Below are positions 10,442 to 21,093 of a stretch of DNA of 64,000 bases, in pieces. Every line of letters starts with the position of its first letter. Positions within the stretch are counted from its first letter, which is position 1. The position numbers and the translations under genes are program-made. The notes beneath the pieces are model-generated. The model was not told the DNA's origin. It searched no databases and worked only from the letters and a program-made list of their open reading frames with translations. Origin of the DNA: Escherichia sp. ESNIH1 (lineage in GTDB: Bacteria > Pseudomonadota > Gammaproteobacteria > Enterobacterales > Enterobacteriaceae); contig PQKR01000010.1 in assembly GCA_002918705.1 (NCBI GenBank), positions 101,477 to 165,476 of the forward strand, read 5' to 3'.

Positions 10442-10819
10442 TCACTGCTTTTGTTGCTTTTCAGCCACCACCGGGATGCGCCACATAAATATCAGCAGGC
10501 AGGCGAGGATGGCCAGCAGCAGAAAACGTACCCACATCAGCTTAACCAACCAGAGTGAAATCGCGAACGTCACCAGGATAACCGCGATGGCCCGGGGCTT
10601 AGCGCCGGGAGGCATCGCACGGTACTGCTGCCAGTGACGAAGGTAGCCGCCAAACCAGGAGCGATAGAGCAGCCAGGCGTGAAACCGCGGCGAGGAGCGG
10701 GCAAAGCACCAGGCGGCTAACAGAATAAAGGGGGTTGTGGGCAGTACCGGCAGCACCACGCCGAGCGTGCCGAGCGCAACCGCCAGCCAGCCGATGATAA
10801 TTAACAGAGTACGTTGCAT
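10442..10819 (-). CDS. ybaN: Inner-membrane protein YbaN (DUF454)
   Basis: 125 residues. Signature LGTLGVVLPVLPTTPFILLAAWCFARSSPRFHAWL is the DUF454 core: two N-terminal hydrophobic helices, a polar middle (YRSWFGGYLRHWQ), then two further membrane helices. No biochemical function is known to me. It is divergent from priC across a 67-bp gap, as in E. coli. Confidence 0.92.
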   Translation of the reverse strand: MQRTLLIIIGWLAVALGTLGVVLPVLPTTPFILLAAWCFARSSPRFHAWLLYRSWFGGYLRHWQQYRAMPPGAKPRAIAVILVTFAISLWLVKLMWVRFLLLAILACLLIFMWRIPVVAEKQQKQ

Positions 10820-10886
10820 AATAGGATCGTTATCGGGCTTTTTGGCTAATGTAGCATAGGCCCGATGAATAATAGGGGAGAGATTG

Positions 10887-11414
10887 TTGAAAACGGCTTG
10901 GCTTTTAGATTCACTGGAGAAACAGCTCGCCTCCCTGCGCGAGCGCGCCGCGCCGCTGGCGCACCACGCTACGGTCAGCGCACGCTTTGATCGCCACCTG
11001 TTTCAGACCCGCAGCACATTAATGCGCGCCTGCCTGGATGAGGCTGACCACAATCTGGCCGCGCTGCGCCACGCGGTGGAGGCCGGACGGCTGCCGCAGG
11101 TGGCCTGGCTGGCAGAACACCTCTCGTCACAGCTTGCGGCTATTACCCGGGAAACGGCCACCTGGTCACTACGGGAGTGGGACAGCGCCTCGCCGGGGGT
11201 GACTAAGTGGCAGCGCAAGCGGCTACAGCATCAGCAGTACGAGCGTCGCCTGCAGGAGATGAAACGGGCGCGCGAGCTGCTGCTCGCCAGAGCCACCGGT
11301 TTTGAAGAGCAGCAAAATCTACAGCGTGAGGTCGTGGCGCTTGAAGGGAGGCTGGCACGCTGTCGTAATGCGCTATCGCGGATTGAGAACGTACTGGCCC
11401 GGTTAACCCGCTAG
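10887..11414 (+). CDS. priC: Primosomal replication protein PriC
   Basis: 175 residues starting from a TTG codon. Two TTG codons stand in tandem (10884 and 10887); the second is chosen because GGGGAG lies six bases before it and because it yields MKTAWLLDSLEKQL, aligning with E. coli PriC of equal length. PriC restarts stalled forks by loading DnaB onto SSB-coated DNA. Conserved segments: RFDRHLFQT (about 35-43), CLDEADHNLAALRHAVE, PQVAWLAEHL, WSLREWDSA and WQRKRLQHQ. It is followed 19 bp later by rsmS. Confidence 0.93.
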   Translation: MKTAWLLDSLEKQLASLRERAAPLAHHATVSARFDRHLFQTRSTLMRACLDEADHNLAALRHAVEAGRLPQVAWLAEHLSSQLAAITRETATWSLREWDSASPGVTKWQRKRLQHQQYERRLQEMKRARELLLARATGFEEQQNLQREVVALEGRLARCRNALSRIENVLARLTR

Positions 11415-11433
11415 TGAATAAACAGGAGTGAAT

Positions 11434-11592
11434 ATGTCGCTGGAAAATGCGCCGGAAGAGGTCAAGCTGGCGGTAGATCTGATTATGCTGCTAGAGGAGC
11501 ACGCTATTGCGCCGGAGACGGTGCTGAAGGCGCTGGAGATAGTAAAGCGGGACTTTGAGAAAAAAGTCCCGCTGCAGGATACGCGCTCTTAA
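11434..11592 (+). CDS. rsmS: Small regulatory protein RsmS (YbaM)
   Basis: 52 residues, beginning [20 protein letters not shown] and closely matching E. coli YbaM. It is preceded by the ribosome site CAGGAGTG. RsmS has been described as a pleiotropic regulator in plant-pathogenic enterics; in E. coli the role is poorly defined. It is second gene of the priC-rsmS operon and ends 7 bp from the convergent mscK stop. Confidence 0.88.
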   Translation: MSLENAPEEVKLAVDLIMLLEEHAIAPETVLKALEIVKRDFEKKVPLQDTRS

Positions 11593-11598
11593 ACCCTG

Positions 11599-14500
11599 TC
11601 AGGCGATAGCAGGCGCGCTATTGTCGTCGTTCAGGTCGCGTTTTACCTCGGTCAGCTCCTCACCTTTGGCATTGCGCAGATGCACTTCCAGCTGATTGAA
11701 CGCAATGTCGATGCCATTCTCGCGGCACAGCCGATCGATAGTGCGGTTCAGCTCATCCACGGTGTAGCTGCGATCCCGCAGCTCACGCACGTAGAGGCGC
11801 AGCTCGTGATCCAGCGTGCTCGGGCCAAAGGTCGTAAAGAAGACCGCCGGTTCCGGATCGTGCATGACCTTCGGATGATCCATCGCCGCCTTCAACAGTA
11901 CCGCTTTTACCTTATCCAGATCGGAGCCGTAGGCTACCCCAAGACGCACCACCACGCGGGTAATGGTATCGGAGAGCGACCAGTTGATCAGCCGCTCGGT
12001 CACAAAGGCCTTATTTGGGATGATCACCTCTTTACGGTCAAAGTCGGTAATGGTCGTGGCACGAATGCGGATCTTGTTAACCGTACCGGAGAAGGTGCCG
12101 ATGGTCACCGTATCGCCGATGCGTACCGGGCGCTCAAACAGGATGATAATACCGGCGACGAAGTTACCGAAAATCTCCTGTAGGCCAAAACCGAGACCAA
12201 CCGACAGCGCGGCCGCCAGCCACTGCAGCTTGTCCCACGATACGCCCAGCGAACCGAATACCGTCATCGCCCCGGCGGCGATAATCACATAGTTGAGAAT
12301 GGTGGTAATGGCGTAGGAAGCCCCCTGGCGCATCTTCAGGCGCGAGAGCACCAGCACCTCCAGCAGCCCCGGCAGGTTGCGGATCAGCGCCCAGGCTACC
12401 GTCGCCGCGATGAGCGCAAACAGCAGGCTGCCCATCGTGACGCTTTTCACTACGCTGGCGCCCGCCTCCATGCCGTTGTAGTGCCAGAGCGTAATGCTGT
12501 CGAGATAGGCGAATACGGTAATTAGATCGGACCAGATGGCCCAGAACACCACACCAAACAGCGCCACCATCACCAGCATAGTAATACGCAGCGTCTGCTG
12601 GTTGACCTGCTCAAGGGCGATGGTCGGCTCCTCCTGCGGCTCTGCACCCTCTGCCCCCTCCTTCACCAGGTTCTGCCGACGGGCCAGCGCACGACGGTAG
12701 GCGATACGCCGCGCCGCCACGCTCAGGCCGCGCAGGACTGTCTGGTAGAGCAGGTTCCAGATAATCACCAGGTAGACGGTCTCAATCCAGCGACCGGAGA
12801 GGCGCAGCGTGGTGTAGAAGTAGCCGGTGGCGGTCAGGACCATCAGCGCCAGCGGCACGATGGAGAGAACGGTCACGGTCAGCAGCCGCAGGGCATGGGA
12901 CTCCTTATCGCGCCAGCTGTCGCGGCACATCGGCCACACCAGCGCACTAATCACCATCAGGTTCAGGAAGATCACAATCTGCCCGGTGACGTCGTCCATA
13001 AGATGCAGCGGCGACAGCTCGGAGACCACCGACCAGAAGTGCAGCGGCAGCAGCGCCAGGCTGAGGCGGACAATCTGTCGACGCCAGTGGCTGGTGAGCT
13101 GCGGCGGCATCGAGAAGTGAGTCACCGCGACGCCGTCTTTCTCCAGTACCTTCCAGCACAGGCCGAATACCAGCCAGAAGAGCGCCAGCTTTTTACTGAA
13201 CGCCCACAGCAGCTCGCTAATGTTAAGCTGCATGGTGAGCAGGATCAGACCCGCAGCCAGGATCAGCAGGCAGACCGGCAGAGCGCGGATCAGGTCGATG
13301 AGGATCGCCTTCGGCGTATGCCCCTGGCTATCGTTACGCAGTTGCCCCACCTCATCCGCCAATCTGGCCTGGTACCGTTTCAGCCAGCCCAGACGCCAGC
13401 GGATCAGGCCCGCGATCAGCAGCAGCGGCAGCCCGGCCAGAAACGCAATGGCCACCGCAGGCCAGGCTTTCTCCCAGTTAACGGTGATCTTCGTCGTGCG
13501 GAACTGCTCTTTGACCGCCTGCGGGAAGGCTTTAATCCACTCCCAGTCCATCGGCTTGTTGCTGTTTACCCAGAAAATCTGCTGGGTCAGCACCTCTTGT
13601 AAGCTGGTAGAGACGCTCATCAACTGCTGCTGGTTAACCTGCAGGTTAATCGCCATCATCAGCTGGTTGCCAAGCTGTTTATTGAGCTGGTCGAGCAGCT
13701 CACGGCGCATATCGACGACCTGCAGCAGCGCGTCATGCACCTCGTCGTTCACCTCGCTCTTATGCTCCTCCTCCAGCTTGCCGACGAAGGCGTCGCTCTG
13801 GAACAGGGCATCGCGCTGCTGGTTAATCTCAAACTGCTCAAGACGCAGATCGGCGATGCGGTTGGTCATATCCTCCAGCTCATCGGCGGAGGGCAGCGTC
13901 TGCTGCTGTTGGTAAAGGATGCGCGACAGCAGCAGGCTCCCCTTGAGTACCGAGATCTGCTCTTTGATATTGCGCTCGGACTGCAGGGCGCGATCGAGCC
14001 AGTTCTTAACTTTGATATTCTGCTGAACCAGCGCGTTGCCTTTTTCCGTGGCGTCGATCAGCCGCTGGCTGAGCTGGTGGTTGAGATCCAGCTCCTGTTT
14101 CACCAGCGGATTAGCCTGGATACGCGCGGTCTCATCCGGCGTGACGGCCTCCTGGGCGGTTTTTTCCGTCAGCGTCAGGCGCTTGTTGTTGACCGCCTCC
14201 TGCAGGAGCTGGAGCTGATGCTCCAGACGGTTGCTGTTGGCCGTCACATAGTCGCGCTGTTTTTGCAGGGTATCCTGCAGGGTGGTATTGCCCTCAAGGC
14301 TTTTACGCTGCTGATCTATCTCGGCATTCAGTAGTGCCTGCTGGGCCAGCAACAGCGTCTGCTGAGTCGGACGCAGCGCGCCCTCCCCCGCCCCGGTGCC
14401 GTTCAGGCTGTTACGTATCTGCTGAAGCTGCTGCGAGGCCGTGTACATAGCGTTCTGCACCCGTTCCGGCTGAGTTTGCAGCGCCACCAGCTGGCTGTTG

Positions 14501-14949
14501 TAGGTAGCCAGATCGTTCTGCGCAGTCTGGAGATCGTCCAGCAGCTGTGAGACCCGCGACTCTAGCTGACGCAGCGAGAGCGTCGCCAGGGTTTTGCGCG
14601 TTTCGTCATCGTTGTCTTTATCGCTCAGCGCATTGAGCCCGTCCGTAGCTTCGCGCATTTTATCCGGCGCCTGGGCAACCTTCTGACGAAGCTGGGCTGA
14701 CTCCTGCTTGACCCGTTCGAGCTTGTCGAGGGTATCCAGGGTTTGCGTCAGATCGTCAATGACGAGCTTATCCTGCGGGGTGTGATCTTTTTGCTTATTT
14801 AGCGCATCAAGCTGGCTTTGCACCTCTGCGCGAGCGGGCAGATCGGTACTGGCGCGGGCATGCGAAGCCGTCGAAAACAGGCCTGCGACAAACACCAGCA
14901 CTAAGGCAAAAGCGGATAGCGGATTTTGCGAGCGTATGGAGTGCAGCAT
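11599..14949 (-). CDS. mscK: Potassium-dependent mechanosensitive channel MscK
   Basis: About 1116 residues from the start MLHSIRSQNPLSAFA; a start 17 codons upstream is also open. A signal peptide ends near ASHARA, then comes a large periplasmic coiled-coil region (about 40-470) rich in Gln/Glu. Eleven or so membrane helices follow, and then the MscS-like pore and beta domain with GLGFGLQEIFGNFVAGIIIL and FERPVRIGDTVTIG. It releases osmolytes on membrane stretch and needs external K+. The length agrees with E. coli MscK (1120). It lies downstream of acrR on the same strand. Confidence 0.95.
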   Translation of the reverse strand: MLHSIRSQNPLSAFALVLVFVAGLFSTASHARASTDLPARAEVQSQLDALNKQKDHTPQDKLVIDDLTQTLDTLDKLERVKQESAQLRQKVAQAPDKMREATDGLNALSDKDNDDETRKTLATLSLRQLESRVSQLLDDLQTAQNDLATYNSQLVALQTQPERVQNAMYTASQQLQQIRNSLNGTGAGEGALRPTQQTLLLAQQALLNAEIDQQRKSLEGNTTLQDTLQKQRDYVTANSNRLEHQLQLLQEAVNNKRLTLTEKTAQEAVTPDETARIQANPLVKQELDLNHQLSQRLIDATEKGNALVQQNIKVKNWLDRALQSERNIKEQISVLKGSLLLSRILYQQQQTLPSADELEDMTNRIADLRLEQFEINQQRDALFQSDAFVGKLEEEHKSEVNDEVHDALLQVVDMRRELLDQLNKQLGNQLMMAINLQVNQQQLMSVSTSLQEVLTQQIFWVNSNKPMDWEWIKAFPQAVKEQFRTTKITVNWEKAWPAVAIAFLAGLPLLLIAGLIRWRLGWLKRYQARLADEVGQLRNDSQGHTPKAILIDLIRALPVCLLILAAGLILLTMQLNISELLWAFSKKLALFWLVFGLCWKVLEKDGVAVTHFSMPPQLTSHWRRQIVRLSLALLPLHFWSVVSELSPLHLMDDVTGQIVIFLNLMVISALVWPMCRDSWRDKESHALRLLTVTVLSIVPLALMVLTATGYFYTTLRLSGRWIETVYLVIIWNLLYQTVLRGLSVAARRIAYRRALARRQNLVKEGAEGAEPQEEPTIALEQVNQQTLRITMLVMVALFGVVFWAIWSDLITVFAYLDSITLWHYNGMEAGASVVKSVTMGSLLFALIAATVAWALIRNLPGLLEVLVLSRLKMRQGASYAITTILNYVIIAAGAMTVFGSLGVSWDKLQWLAAALSVGLGFGLQEIFGNFVAGIIILFERPVRIGDTVTIGTFSGTVNKIRIRATTITDFDRKEVIIPNKAFVTERLINWSLSDTITRVVVRLGVAYGSDLDKVKAVLLKAAMDHPKVMHDPEPAVFFTTFGPSTLDHELRLYVRELRDRSYTVDELNRTIDRLCRENGIDIAFNQLEVHLRNAKGEELTEVKRDLNDDNSAPAIA

Positions 14950-15082
14950 AATTTTTAGATGAATGGTTTCTTTACAGGAAAGCGGGCCGGGACTGACCAC
15001 GCGCAGAGAATATCACGCCCGTCTGGGACAACATAGCAATGCGCATAGCCTCCAGGATATTTCCTGGACTTATGAATAAAAA

Positions 15083-15736
15083 TCAGGCACGGAGTGCGTC
15101 AGGCTTTGCCCGCATGGTTGGGCAGAGCTGGAACATCTCCAGGAGGATAGCGACGTAGTCACGTGCTTCTTTTTTAAGATCAAACGTTTGTGGTGAAAAG
15201 AGCCAATTTTCCATAATGCCGGAGATATAGCTGCGCATCAAAATGGCCGCCCGACGGGTGAGCAGATTCGCAGGCAACATTTTTGCCTTAATGCAGTGGC
15301 TGAGGGTCTGTTCAATACGATCGTAACTTTCGAGGCATAAATTACGCTGTGCCTGTTGCACTATGGCCATTTCGCCGACAAACTCACACTTGTGGAAAAT
15401 GATTTCCATCATTAAGCGGCGACGCTCTTCGATAACCGTTGCTTCAAGGATATAGACCAGTATTTCGCGCAAAACCGAGAGTGGATCATCAGGGAATTTT
15501 GCCTGATACTCAAGCTCGAGATCGCCAATACTGGACTCTGACAGCTCCCAAATTTCACCGAATAAATCTGATTTATTTTTGAAGTGCCAATAAATTGCGC
15601 CACGCGTTACCCCCGCCGCCTGCGCAATGTCTGCCAGAGACGTTTTGGAGACGCCATGCGCTGAAAAGAGCCGCATCGCGACGTCTAAAATATGCTGACG
15701 CGTCTCAAGGGCCTGTTGTTTGGTTTTTCGTGCCAT
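15083..15736 (-). CDS. acrR: TetR-family repressor AcrR
   Basis: 217 residues (E. coli 215). N-terminal TetR helix-turn-helix: [20 protein letters not shown] and [20 protein letters not shown] (about 18-55). The C-terminal ligand-binding domain, with [11 protein letters not shown] and the multidrug pocket helices, follows. It represses acrAB and itself, and drugs relieve the repression. Divergent from acrA across 142 bp containing a 24-bp palindromic operator. Confidence 0.97.
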   Translation of the reverse strand: MARKTKQQALETRQHILDVAMRLFSAHGVSKTSLADIAQAAGVTRGAIYWHFKNKSDLFGEIWELSESSIGDLELEYQAKFPDDPLSVLREILVYILEATVIEERRRLMMEIIFHKCEFVGEMAIVQQAQRNLCLESYDRIEQTLSHCIKAKMLPANLLTRRAAILMRSYISGIMENWLFSPQTFDLKKEARDYVAILLEMFQLCPTMRAKPDALRA

Positions 15737-15764
15737 ATGTTGGTGATTTTATGGGAGTCAGATT

Positions 15765-15788
15765 TACATACATTTATGAATGTATGTA
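15765..15788. promoter_or_regulatory. AcrR operator in the acrR-acrA gap
   Basis: A 24-bp inverted repeat with arms TACATACATT and AATGTATGTA around the centre TATG. It differs from the E. coli AcrR operator by one central base. It lies 29 bp from the acrR start and 91 bp from the acrA start, overlapping the divergent promoters. Confidence 0.88.
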
Positions 15789-15878
15789 CCATAGCATGAC
15801 GATAATATAAACGCAGCAATGGGTTTGTGGGCGTTTGATCCACTGATCAATTTGAAATCGGACACTCGAGGTTTACCT

Positions 15879-17084
15879 ATGAACAAAAACAGAGGACTTA
15901 CCCCTCTGGCGGCCGTTCTGATGCTTTCGGGCAGCTTAGCGCTAACAGGATGTGATGATAAACCGGCTCAACAAGGAGCGCAGCAAGCGCCTGAAGTTGG
16001 GATTGTGACACTCAAATCCGCACCTCTGCAGATGACCACCGAACTGCCGGGCCGCACCAGCGCCTATCGCGTGGCTGAAGTCAGACCCCAGGTTAGCGGC
16101 ATCATTTTGAAACGTAACTTCACCGAGGGCAGCGACGTTGAAGCGGGTGTCTCGCTTTATCAAATCGATCCAGCCACTTACCAGGCCTCCTATGAGAGCG
16201 CAAAAGGCGATTTAGCGCGCGCCCAGGCCGCGGCAAATATTGCCCAGGTAACCCTCAAACGCTACCAGAGCCTGATTGGCACGAAATATATCAGTCAGCA
16301 GGATTTTGATAACGCCCAGGCGGAAGCGCAGCAGGCTAACGCCTCGGTCGTAGCCGCTAAAGCCGCCGTCGAAACCGCCCGTATTAACCTGGCCTATACC
16401 AAGGTCACCTCCCCGATCAGCGGGCGTATTGGTAAGTCGTCGGTAACCGAAGGCGCGCTGGTGCAGACCGGCCAGACCACTGCCCTGGCAACCGTGCAGC
16501 AGCTCGATCCGATCTATGTGGATGTCACCCAGTCCAGCAATGATTACCTGCGCCTGAAGCAGGAGCTGGAGAAAGGGACCCTCAAGCAGGAGAACGGCAA
16601 AGCAAAAGTTGAGCTGCTCACCAACGACGGCGCAACCTTCCCACAGACCGGTACGCTGGAGTTCTCTGATGTCACCGTGGATCAAACCACTGGCTCCATC
16701 ACCCTGCGCGCTATCGTTCCTAACCCGGATCAGACGCTGCTGCCGGGTATGTTCGTTCGCGCCCGTCTGGAAGAGGGCCTGAACCCGAACGCGCTGCTGG
16801 TTCCTCAGCAGGGTATCACCCGTACGCCGCGCGGTGAGGCTTCCGCAATGGTCGTAGGCGAAGGCGATAAGGTTGAAGTCCGTCAGGTACAGACCTCGCA
16901 GGCGATCGGCGATAAGTGGCTGGTTACCGGCGGTCTGAAAGATGGCGATCGCGTCATCATCACCGGTCTGCAGAAAGTGCGGCCGGGCGCGCAGGTCAAA
17001 GTACAGGAAGTAAATCCCGATCAGGCTTCTGACAAGAAAGAGCAAGCTGCAGCTGGCGCCCAGTCAGAACAAACGAAGTCTTAA
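15879..17084 (+). CDS. acrA: Efflux periplasmic adaptor AcrA
   Basis: 401 residues (E. coli 397) from the start MNKNRGLTPLAAVLMLSG. A lipoprotein signal with lipobox LTGC places the acylated Cys near residue 24. Then come the lipoyl/barrel-sandwich halves (EVRPQVSGIILKRNFTEGSDV and SPISGRIGKSSVTEGALV), the alpha-hairpin about 100-170, the beta-barrel, and the membrane-proximal domain. It bridges AcrB and TolC in the tripartite drug pump. It is followed by acrB 22 bp later in one operon, under AcrR control. Confidence 0.98.
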   Translation: MNKNRGLTPLAAVLMLSGSLALTGCDDKPAQQGAQQAPEVGIVTLKSAPLQMTTELPGRTSAYRVAEVRPQVSGIILKRNFTEGSDVEAGVSLYQIDPATYQASYESAKGDLARAQAAANIAQVTLKRYQSLIGTKYISQQDFDNAQAEAQQANASVVAAKAAVETARINLAYTKVTSPISGRIGKSSVTEGALVQTGQTTALATVQQLDPIYVDVTQSSNDYLRLKQELEKGTLKQENGKAKVELLTNDGATFPQTGTLEFSDVTVDQTTGSITLRAIVPNPDQTLLPGMFVRARLEEGLNPNALLVPQQGITRTPRGEASAMVVGEGDKVEVRQVQTSQAIGDKWLVTGGLKDGDRVIITGLQKVRPGAQVKVQEVNPDQASDKKEQAAAGAQSEQTKS

Positions 17085-17106
17085 CTTAAACAGGAGCCGT
17101 TAAGAC

Positions 17107-20100
17107 ATGTCTAAGTTTTTTATCGATCGCCCCATATTTGCATGGGTTATCGCGATCATTATCATGCTGGCGGGGGCGCTATCGATCCTCAACTTGCCGG
17201 TGGCGCAATATCCTTCGATTGCGCCACCCGCAGTGACGGTCTCAGCAACCTACCCTGGCGCAGATGCGAAAACGGTGCAGGATACCGTGACGCAGGTTAT
17301 CGAACAGAACATGAACGGTATCGATGGCCTGCTTTACATGTCCTCTACCAGCGACTCGTCCGGCTCGGTGCAGATCACGCTGACCTTTAACTCCGGTACC
17401 GATGCGGACATCGCGCAGGTTCAGGTGCAGAACAAACTGCAGCTGGCCATGCCGCTGCTGCCGCAGGAAGTACAGCAGCAGGGCGTCAGCGTTGAGAAGT
17501 CATCCAGCAGCTTCCTGATGGTGCTGGGGATGATCAACACCGATGGCTCAATGACTCAGGAAGATATCGCTGACTACGTGGGCGCAACGGTGAAAGATCC
17601 GGTTAGCCGTACCGCGGGCGTCGGTGACGTACAGCTGTTTGGTGCCCAGTATGCGATGCGTATCTGGATGGATCCGAACAAGCTGAACAACTTCCAGCTC
17701 ACGCCGGTCGATGTTATCAACGCCATTAAAGCGCAGAACGCCCAGGTAGCAGCAGGCCAGCTCGGCGGCACGCCGCCGGTGAAAGGCCAGCAGCTGAACG
17801 CCTCGATTATCGCTCAGACCCGACTCACCTCGACGGAAGAGTTTGGTAAGATCCTGCTGAAGGTAAACACCGATGGCTCCCAGGTTCGCCTGCGTGATGT
17901 GGCAGAGATTGAGCTGGGCGGTGAGAACTATGACGTTATCGCCAAGTACAACGGTCAGCCCGCGTCTGGTCTGGGGATCAAACTGGCGACCGGCGCGAAT
18001 GCGCTGGATACCGCCAATGCCGTACGCGCGACCATTGAGTCCCTGAAACCGACCTTCCCGGCGGGCCTGAAGGTAGTCTATCCGTATGACACCACCCCGT
18101 TCGTTAAGATCTCTATTAACGAAGTGGTGAAAACGCTGGTCGAAGCGATCGTGCTGGTGTTCCTGGTCATGTACCTGTTCCTGCAAAACTTCCGCGCAAC
18201 GCTGATCCCAACGATTGCCGTTCCGGTAGTACTGCTGGGTACCTTCGCCATTCTTGCCGCCTTTGGCTTCTCGATAAACACCCTCACCATGTTTGGTATG
18301 GTGCTGGCAATCGGCCTGTTGGTGGATGACGCCATCGTGGTGGTAGAGAACGTCGAACGTGTTATGGCTGAAGAGGGGCTCTCTCCCAAAGAGGCCACGC
18401 GGAAATCGATGGGGCAGATTCAGGGCGCGCTGGTCGGTATTGCCCTGGTCCTGTCGGCGGTATTTATCCCGATGGCCTTCTTCGGCGGCTCTACCGGTGC
18501 GATCTATCGCCAGTTCTCGATTACTATCGTTTCGGCGATGGTGCTGTCGGTGATTGTGGCGCTGATCCTGACGCCGGCCCTCTGTGCCACCATGCTGAAG
18601 CCGATCGCTAAAGGCGACCACGGCGAAGGCAAAAAAGGCTTCTTCGGCTGGTTTAACCGCATGTTCGATAAGAGCACGCACCACTACACCGACAGCGTAG
18701 GCAATATTCTGCGCAGCACCGGTCGTTATCTGCTGCTCTATATCGTCATCGTGGCGGGCATGGCGTTCCTGTTTGTCCGTCTGCCAAGCTCATTCCTGCC
18801 AGATGAAGACCAGGGCGTCTTCTTAACTATGGCTCAGCTACCTGCAGGGGCAACGCAGGAGCGTACGCAGAAGGTGCTTGATGAGGTCACTGATTACTAC
18901 CTGAACGAAGAAAAAGCCAACGTTAACTCTGTATTTAGCGTTAACGGCTTCGGCTTCTCGGGTCGTGGCCAGAACACCGGTATCGCCTTCGTCTCCCTGA
19001 AAAATTGGGAAGAGCGTGCGGGGGAAGAGAACAAGGTTCCAGCCATTACGGGCCGCGCCAGCGCACGCTTCTCTCAGATTAAAGATGCGATGGTCTTCGC
19101 CTTTAACCTGCCGGCAATCGTTGAGCTGGGTACGGCAACCGGCTTCGACTTCCAGCTGATTGACCAGGGTAACCTCGGCCATGACAAGCTGATGCAGGCG
19201 CGTAACCAGCTGCTCGGCGAAGTGGCCAAGCACCCTGATCTGCTGGTGGGTGTCCGTCCTAACGGCCTGGAAGATACGCCGCAGTTCAAGATCGATATCG
19301 ATCAGGAGAAAGCGCAGGCGCTGGGTGTATCCATTAGTGATATTAATACCACGCTGGGTACGGCCTGGGGTGGTAGCTACGTAAACGACTTCATCGACCG
19401 TGGTCGCGTGAAGAAGGTCTACGTGATGTCACAGGCCAAGTACCGTATGCTGCCAAGCGATATCAATAACTGGTACGTGCGCGGCAGCGATGGTCAGATG
19501 GTGCCGTTCTCGGCGTTCTCCTCGTCGCACTGGGAGTATGGTTCTCCGCGTCTGGAGCGCTATAACGGTCTGCCGTCGATGGAGATCCTTGGTGAAGCCG
19601 GTCCGGGCAAGAGTACCGGTGAAGCGATGGATATGATGGAGCAGCTGGCGGGCACGCTGCCTGCAGGCGTAGGCTACGACTGGACGGGCATGTCCTACCA
19701 GGAACGTCTCTCTGGTAACCAGGCCCCTGCCCTGTACGCCATCTCATTGATCGTGGTCTTCCTCTGTCTGGCGGCGTTGTATGAGAGCTGGTCCATTCCG
19801 TTCTCGGTTATGCTGGTTGTTCCACTGGGGGTTATCGGTGCTCTGCTGGCGGCGACGTTCCGCGGGCTGGGTAACGACGTTTACTTCCAGGTGGGCCTGC
19901 TCACTACCATTGGCCTGTCGGCGAAGAACGCGATACTGATCGTTGAGTTCGCCAAGGACCTGATGGAGAAAGAGGGCAAGGGGCTGATCGAAGCGACGTT
20001 AGAGGCGGTTCGTATGCGTCTGCGTCCTATCCTGATGACCTCGCTGGCCTTTATCCTCGGCGTTATGCCGCTGGTTATCAGCACCGGCGCAGGCTCCGGC

Positions 20101-20256
20101 GCGCAGAACGCAGTAGGTACCGGCGTTATGGGCGGGATGGTTACCGCAACCGTGCTAGCCGTCTTCTTTGTGCCGGTGTTCTTCGTGGTGGTTCGCCGCC
20201 GCTTTAGCCGCAAATCTGAGGATGTCGAGCACAGCCATCCGGTTGAGCATCACTAA
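17107..20256 (+). CDS. acrB: RND multidrug efflux transporter AcrB
   Basis: 1049 residues, identical in length to E. coli AcrB. A proton-driven trimeric inner-membrane pump exporting drugs, dyes, bile salts and detergents through AcrA-TolC. The proton-relay aspartates are in [20 protein letters not shown] (407/408), and the relay lysine is in [16 protein letters not shown] (about 940). Twelve membrane helices and two large periplasmic loops are present, including the [19 protein letters not shown] pore and switch segments. It ends with a His-rich tail (HSHPVEHH), as in E. coli. Terminated by a strong hairpin 30 bp downstream. Confidence 0.99.
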   Translation: MSKFFIDRPIFAWVIAIIIMLAGALSILNLPVAQYPSIAPPAVTVSATYPGADAKTVQDTVTQVIEQNMNGIDGLLYMSSTSDSSGSVQITLTFNSGTDADIAQVQVQNKLQLAMPLLPQEVQQQGVSVEKSSSSFLMVLGMINTDGSMTQEDIADYVGATVKDPVSRTAGVGDVQLFGAQYAMRIWMDPNKLNNFQLTPVDVINAIKAQNAQVAAGQLGGTPPVKGQQLNASIIAQTRLTSTEEFGKILLKVNTDGSQVRLRDVAEIELGGENYDVIAKYNGQPASGLGIKLATGANALDTANAVRATIESLKPTFPAGLKVVYPYDTTPFVKISINEVVKTLVEAIVLVFLVMYLFLQNFRATLIPTIAVPVVLLGTFAILAAFGFSINTLTMFGMVLAIGLLVDDAIVVVENVERVMAEEGLSPKEATRKSMGQIQGALVGIALVLSAVFIPMAFFGGSTGAIYRQFSITIVSAMVLSVIVALILTPALCATMLKPIAKGDHGEGKKGFFGWFNRMFDKSTHHYTDSVGNILRSTGRYLLLYIVIVAGMAFLFVRLPSSFLPDEDQGVFLTMAQLPAGATQERTQKVLDEVTDYYLNEEKANVNSVFSVNGFGFSGRGQNTGIAFVSLKNWEERAGEENKVPAITGRASARFSQIKDAMVFAFNLPAIVELGTATGFDFQLIDQGNLGHDKLMQARNQLLGEVAKHPDLLVGVRPNGLEDTPQFKIDIDQEKAQALGVSISDINTTLGTAWGGSYVNDFIDRGRVKKVYVMSQAKYRMLPSDINNWYVRGSDGQMVPFSAFSSSHWEYGSPRLERYNGLPSMEILGEAGPGKSTGEAMDMMEQLAGTLPAGVGYDWTGMSYQERLSGNQAPALYAISLIVVFLCLAALYESWSIPFSVMLVVPLGVIGALLAATFRGLGNDVYFQVGLLTTIGLSAKNAILIVEFAKDLMEKEGKGLIEATLEAVRMRLRPILMTSLAFILGVMPLVISTGAGSGAQNAVGTGVMGGMVTATVLAVFFVPVFFVVVRRRFSRKSEDVEHSHPVEHH

Positions 20257-20285
20257 TCACTCTGACTTGTAGAGAGTAGTGAAGA

Positions 20286-20309
20286 AAAGGCCGCGCAAGC
20301 GGCCTTTTT
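20286..20309 (+). terminator. Terminator of acrAB
   Basis: AAAAGGCCGC-gcaa-GCGGCCTTTTT: a perfect GC stem with tetraloop followed by a T-run, 30 bp after the acrB stop codon. Confidence 0.9.
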
Positions 20310-20691
20310 CATTATTTGTCTGAAAATCATCATGACGGCTTATTGTCTATTGCGTTATTTTCTGTAACAAATATAAGTCGCATAATTCTTAAGGCATAAG
20401 GGATTATCTTAAGATGTGAAGATATTCTTAATTAATAGCAAAGACATCCTGGCGTAAGAATATTCTTAGTAAATTACATTCAGACAGGTATGGCTCACCC
20501 CTTTGACCGAGAGAAAAACGAAAGCAAAAGATGATAATTGTAATTTTTCGTAATCGCTCCAGGAAATCTTTTTCAGAGTGACTTATAGTTAAATTGAGGC
20601 GCGAGAGCAGCTTACACGCCGACCTCAAGGAGGTATCCATCCCGAAACGGTGTTCCATGTGAAAAAAAAGCCACTTAGAAGGGGATACGTT
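20310..20691. other. A/T-rich leader region of tomB-hha
   Basis: About 380 bp without a credible gene, much richer in A/T than its flanks. It contains a perfect 14-bp palindrome TAAGAATATTCTTA (20455-20468) and several CTTAAG repeats. Near the right end is the hairpin ACCTC-AAG-GAGGT (20622-20634), whose right arm is a full Shine-Dalgarno sequence (AAGGAGGT, 20627-20634) with no normal start codon at the usual distance. This is probably the promoter and long leader of tomB; such A/T-rich DNA is typical of H-NS/Hha targets. Confidence 0.5.
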
Positions 20692-21066
20692 ATGGACGAA
20701 TACTCGCCAAAAAGGCATGATGTCGCGCAACTGAAATTTCTTTGCGAAACGTTGTACCATGATTGCCTGTCTAACCTTGAAGAGAGTCATCATGGCTGGG
20801 TTAACGACCCCACGTCGGCAATCAATTTGCAGTTAAACGAGCTGATTGAGCATATTGCGACCTTCGCACTTAATTATAAAATTAAGTATAATGAAGATAA
20901 TAAACTGATCGCCCAGATTGACGAATACCTGGACGATACATTTATGCTGTTCAGCAGCTATGGCATTAGCACAGAAGACTTGCAGAAATGGCGCAAATCC
21001 GGCAATCGCCTGTTTCGCTGTTTCGTTAATGTGAGCAAGGCTAACCCTGTTAGTCTGTCCTGTTAA
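20692..21066 (+). CDS. tomB: Hha antitoxin / biofilm regulator TomB
   Basis: 124 residues from MDEYSPKRHDVAQLKFLCET, matching E. coli TomB (YbaJ). An in-frame upstream extension from GTG 20650 exists but is not conserved to my knowledge. TomB counteracts Hha toxicity, by oxidising an Hha cysteine in the presence of oxygen, and affects biofilm formation. The acidic protein has the conserved block INLQLNELIEHIATFALNYK and ends with a Cys-containing tail. First gene of tomB-hha; hha follows after 27 bp. Confidence 0.96.
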   Translation: MDEYSPKRHDVAQLKFLCETLYHDCLSNLEESHHGWVNDPTSAINLQLNELIEHIATFALNYKIKYNEDNKLIAQIDEYLDDTFMLFSSYGISTEDLQKWRKSGNRLFRCFVNVSKANPVSLSC

Positions 21067-21093
21067 AACTATTACAAATACATAGGTGAATTT

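Noticed and set aside
20428..20793. 121-residue minus-strand ORF
   Set aside because: It overlaps tomB antisense and the A/T-rich leader, has no recognisable domain and no good ribosome site.
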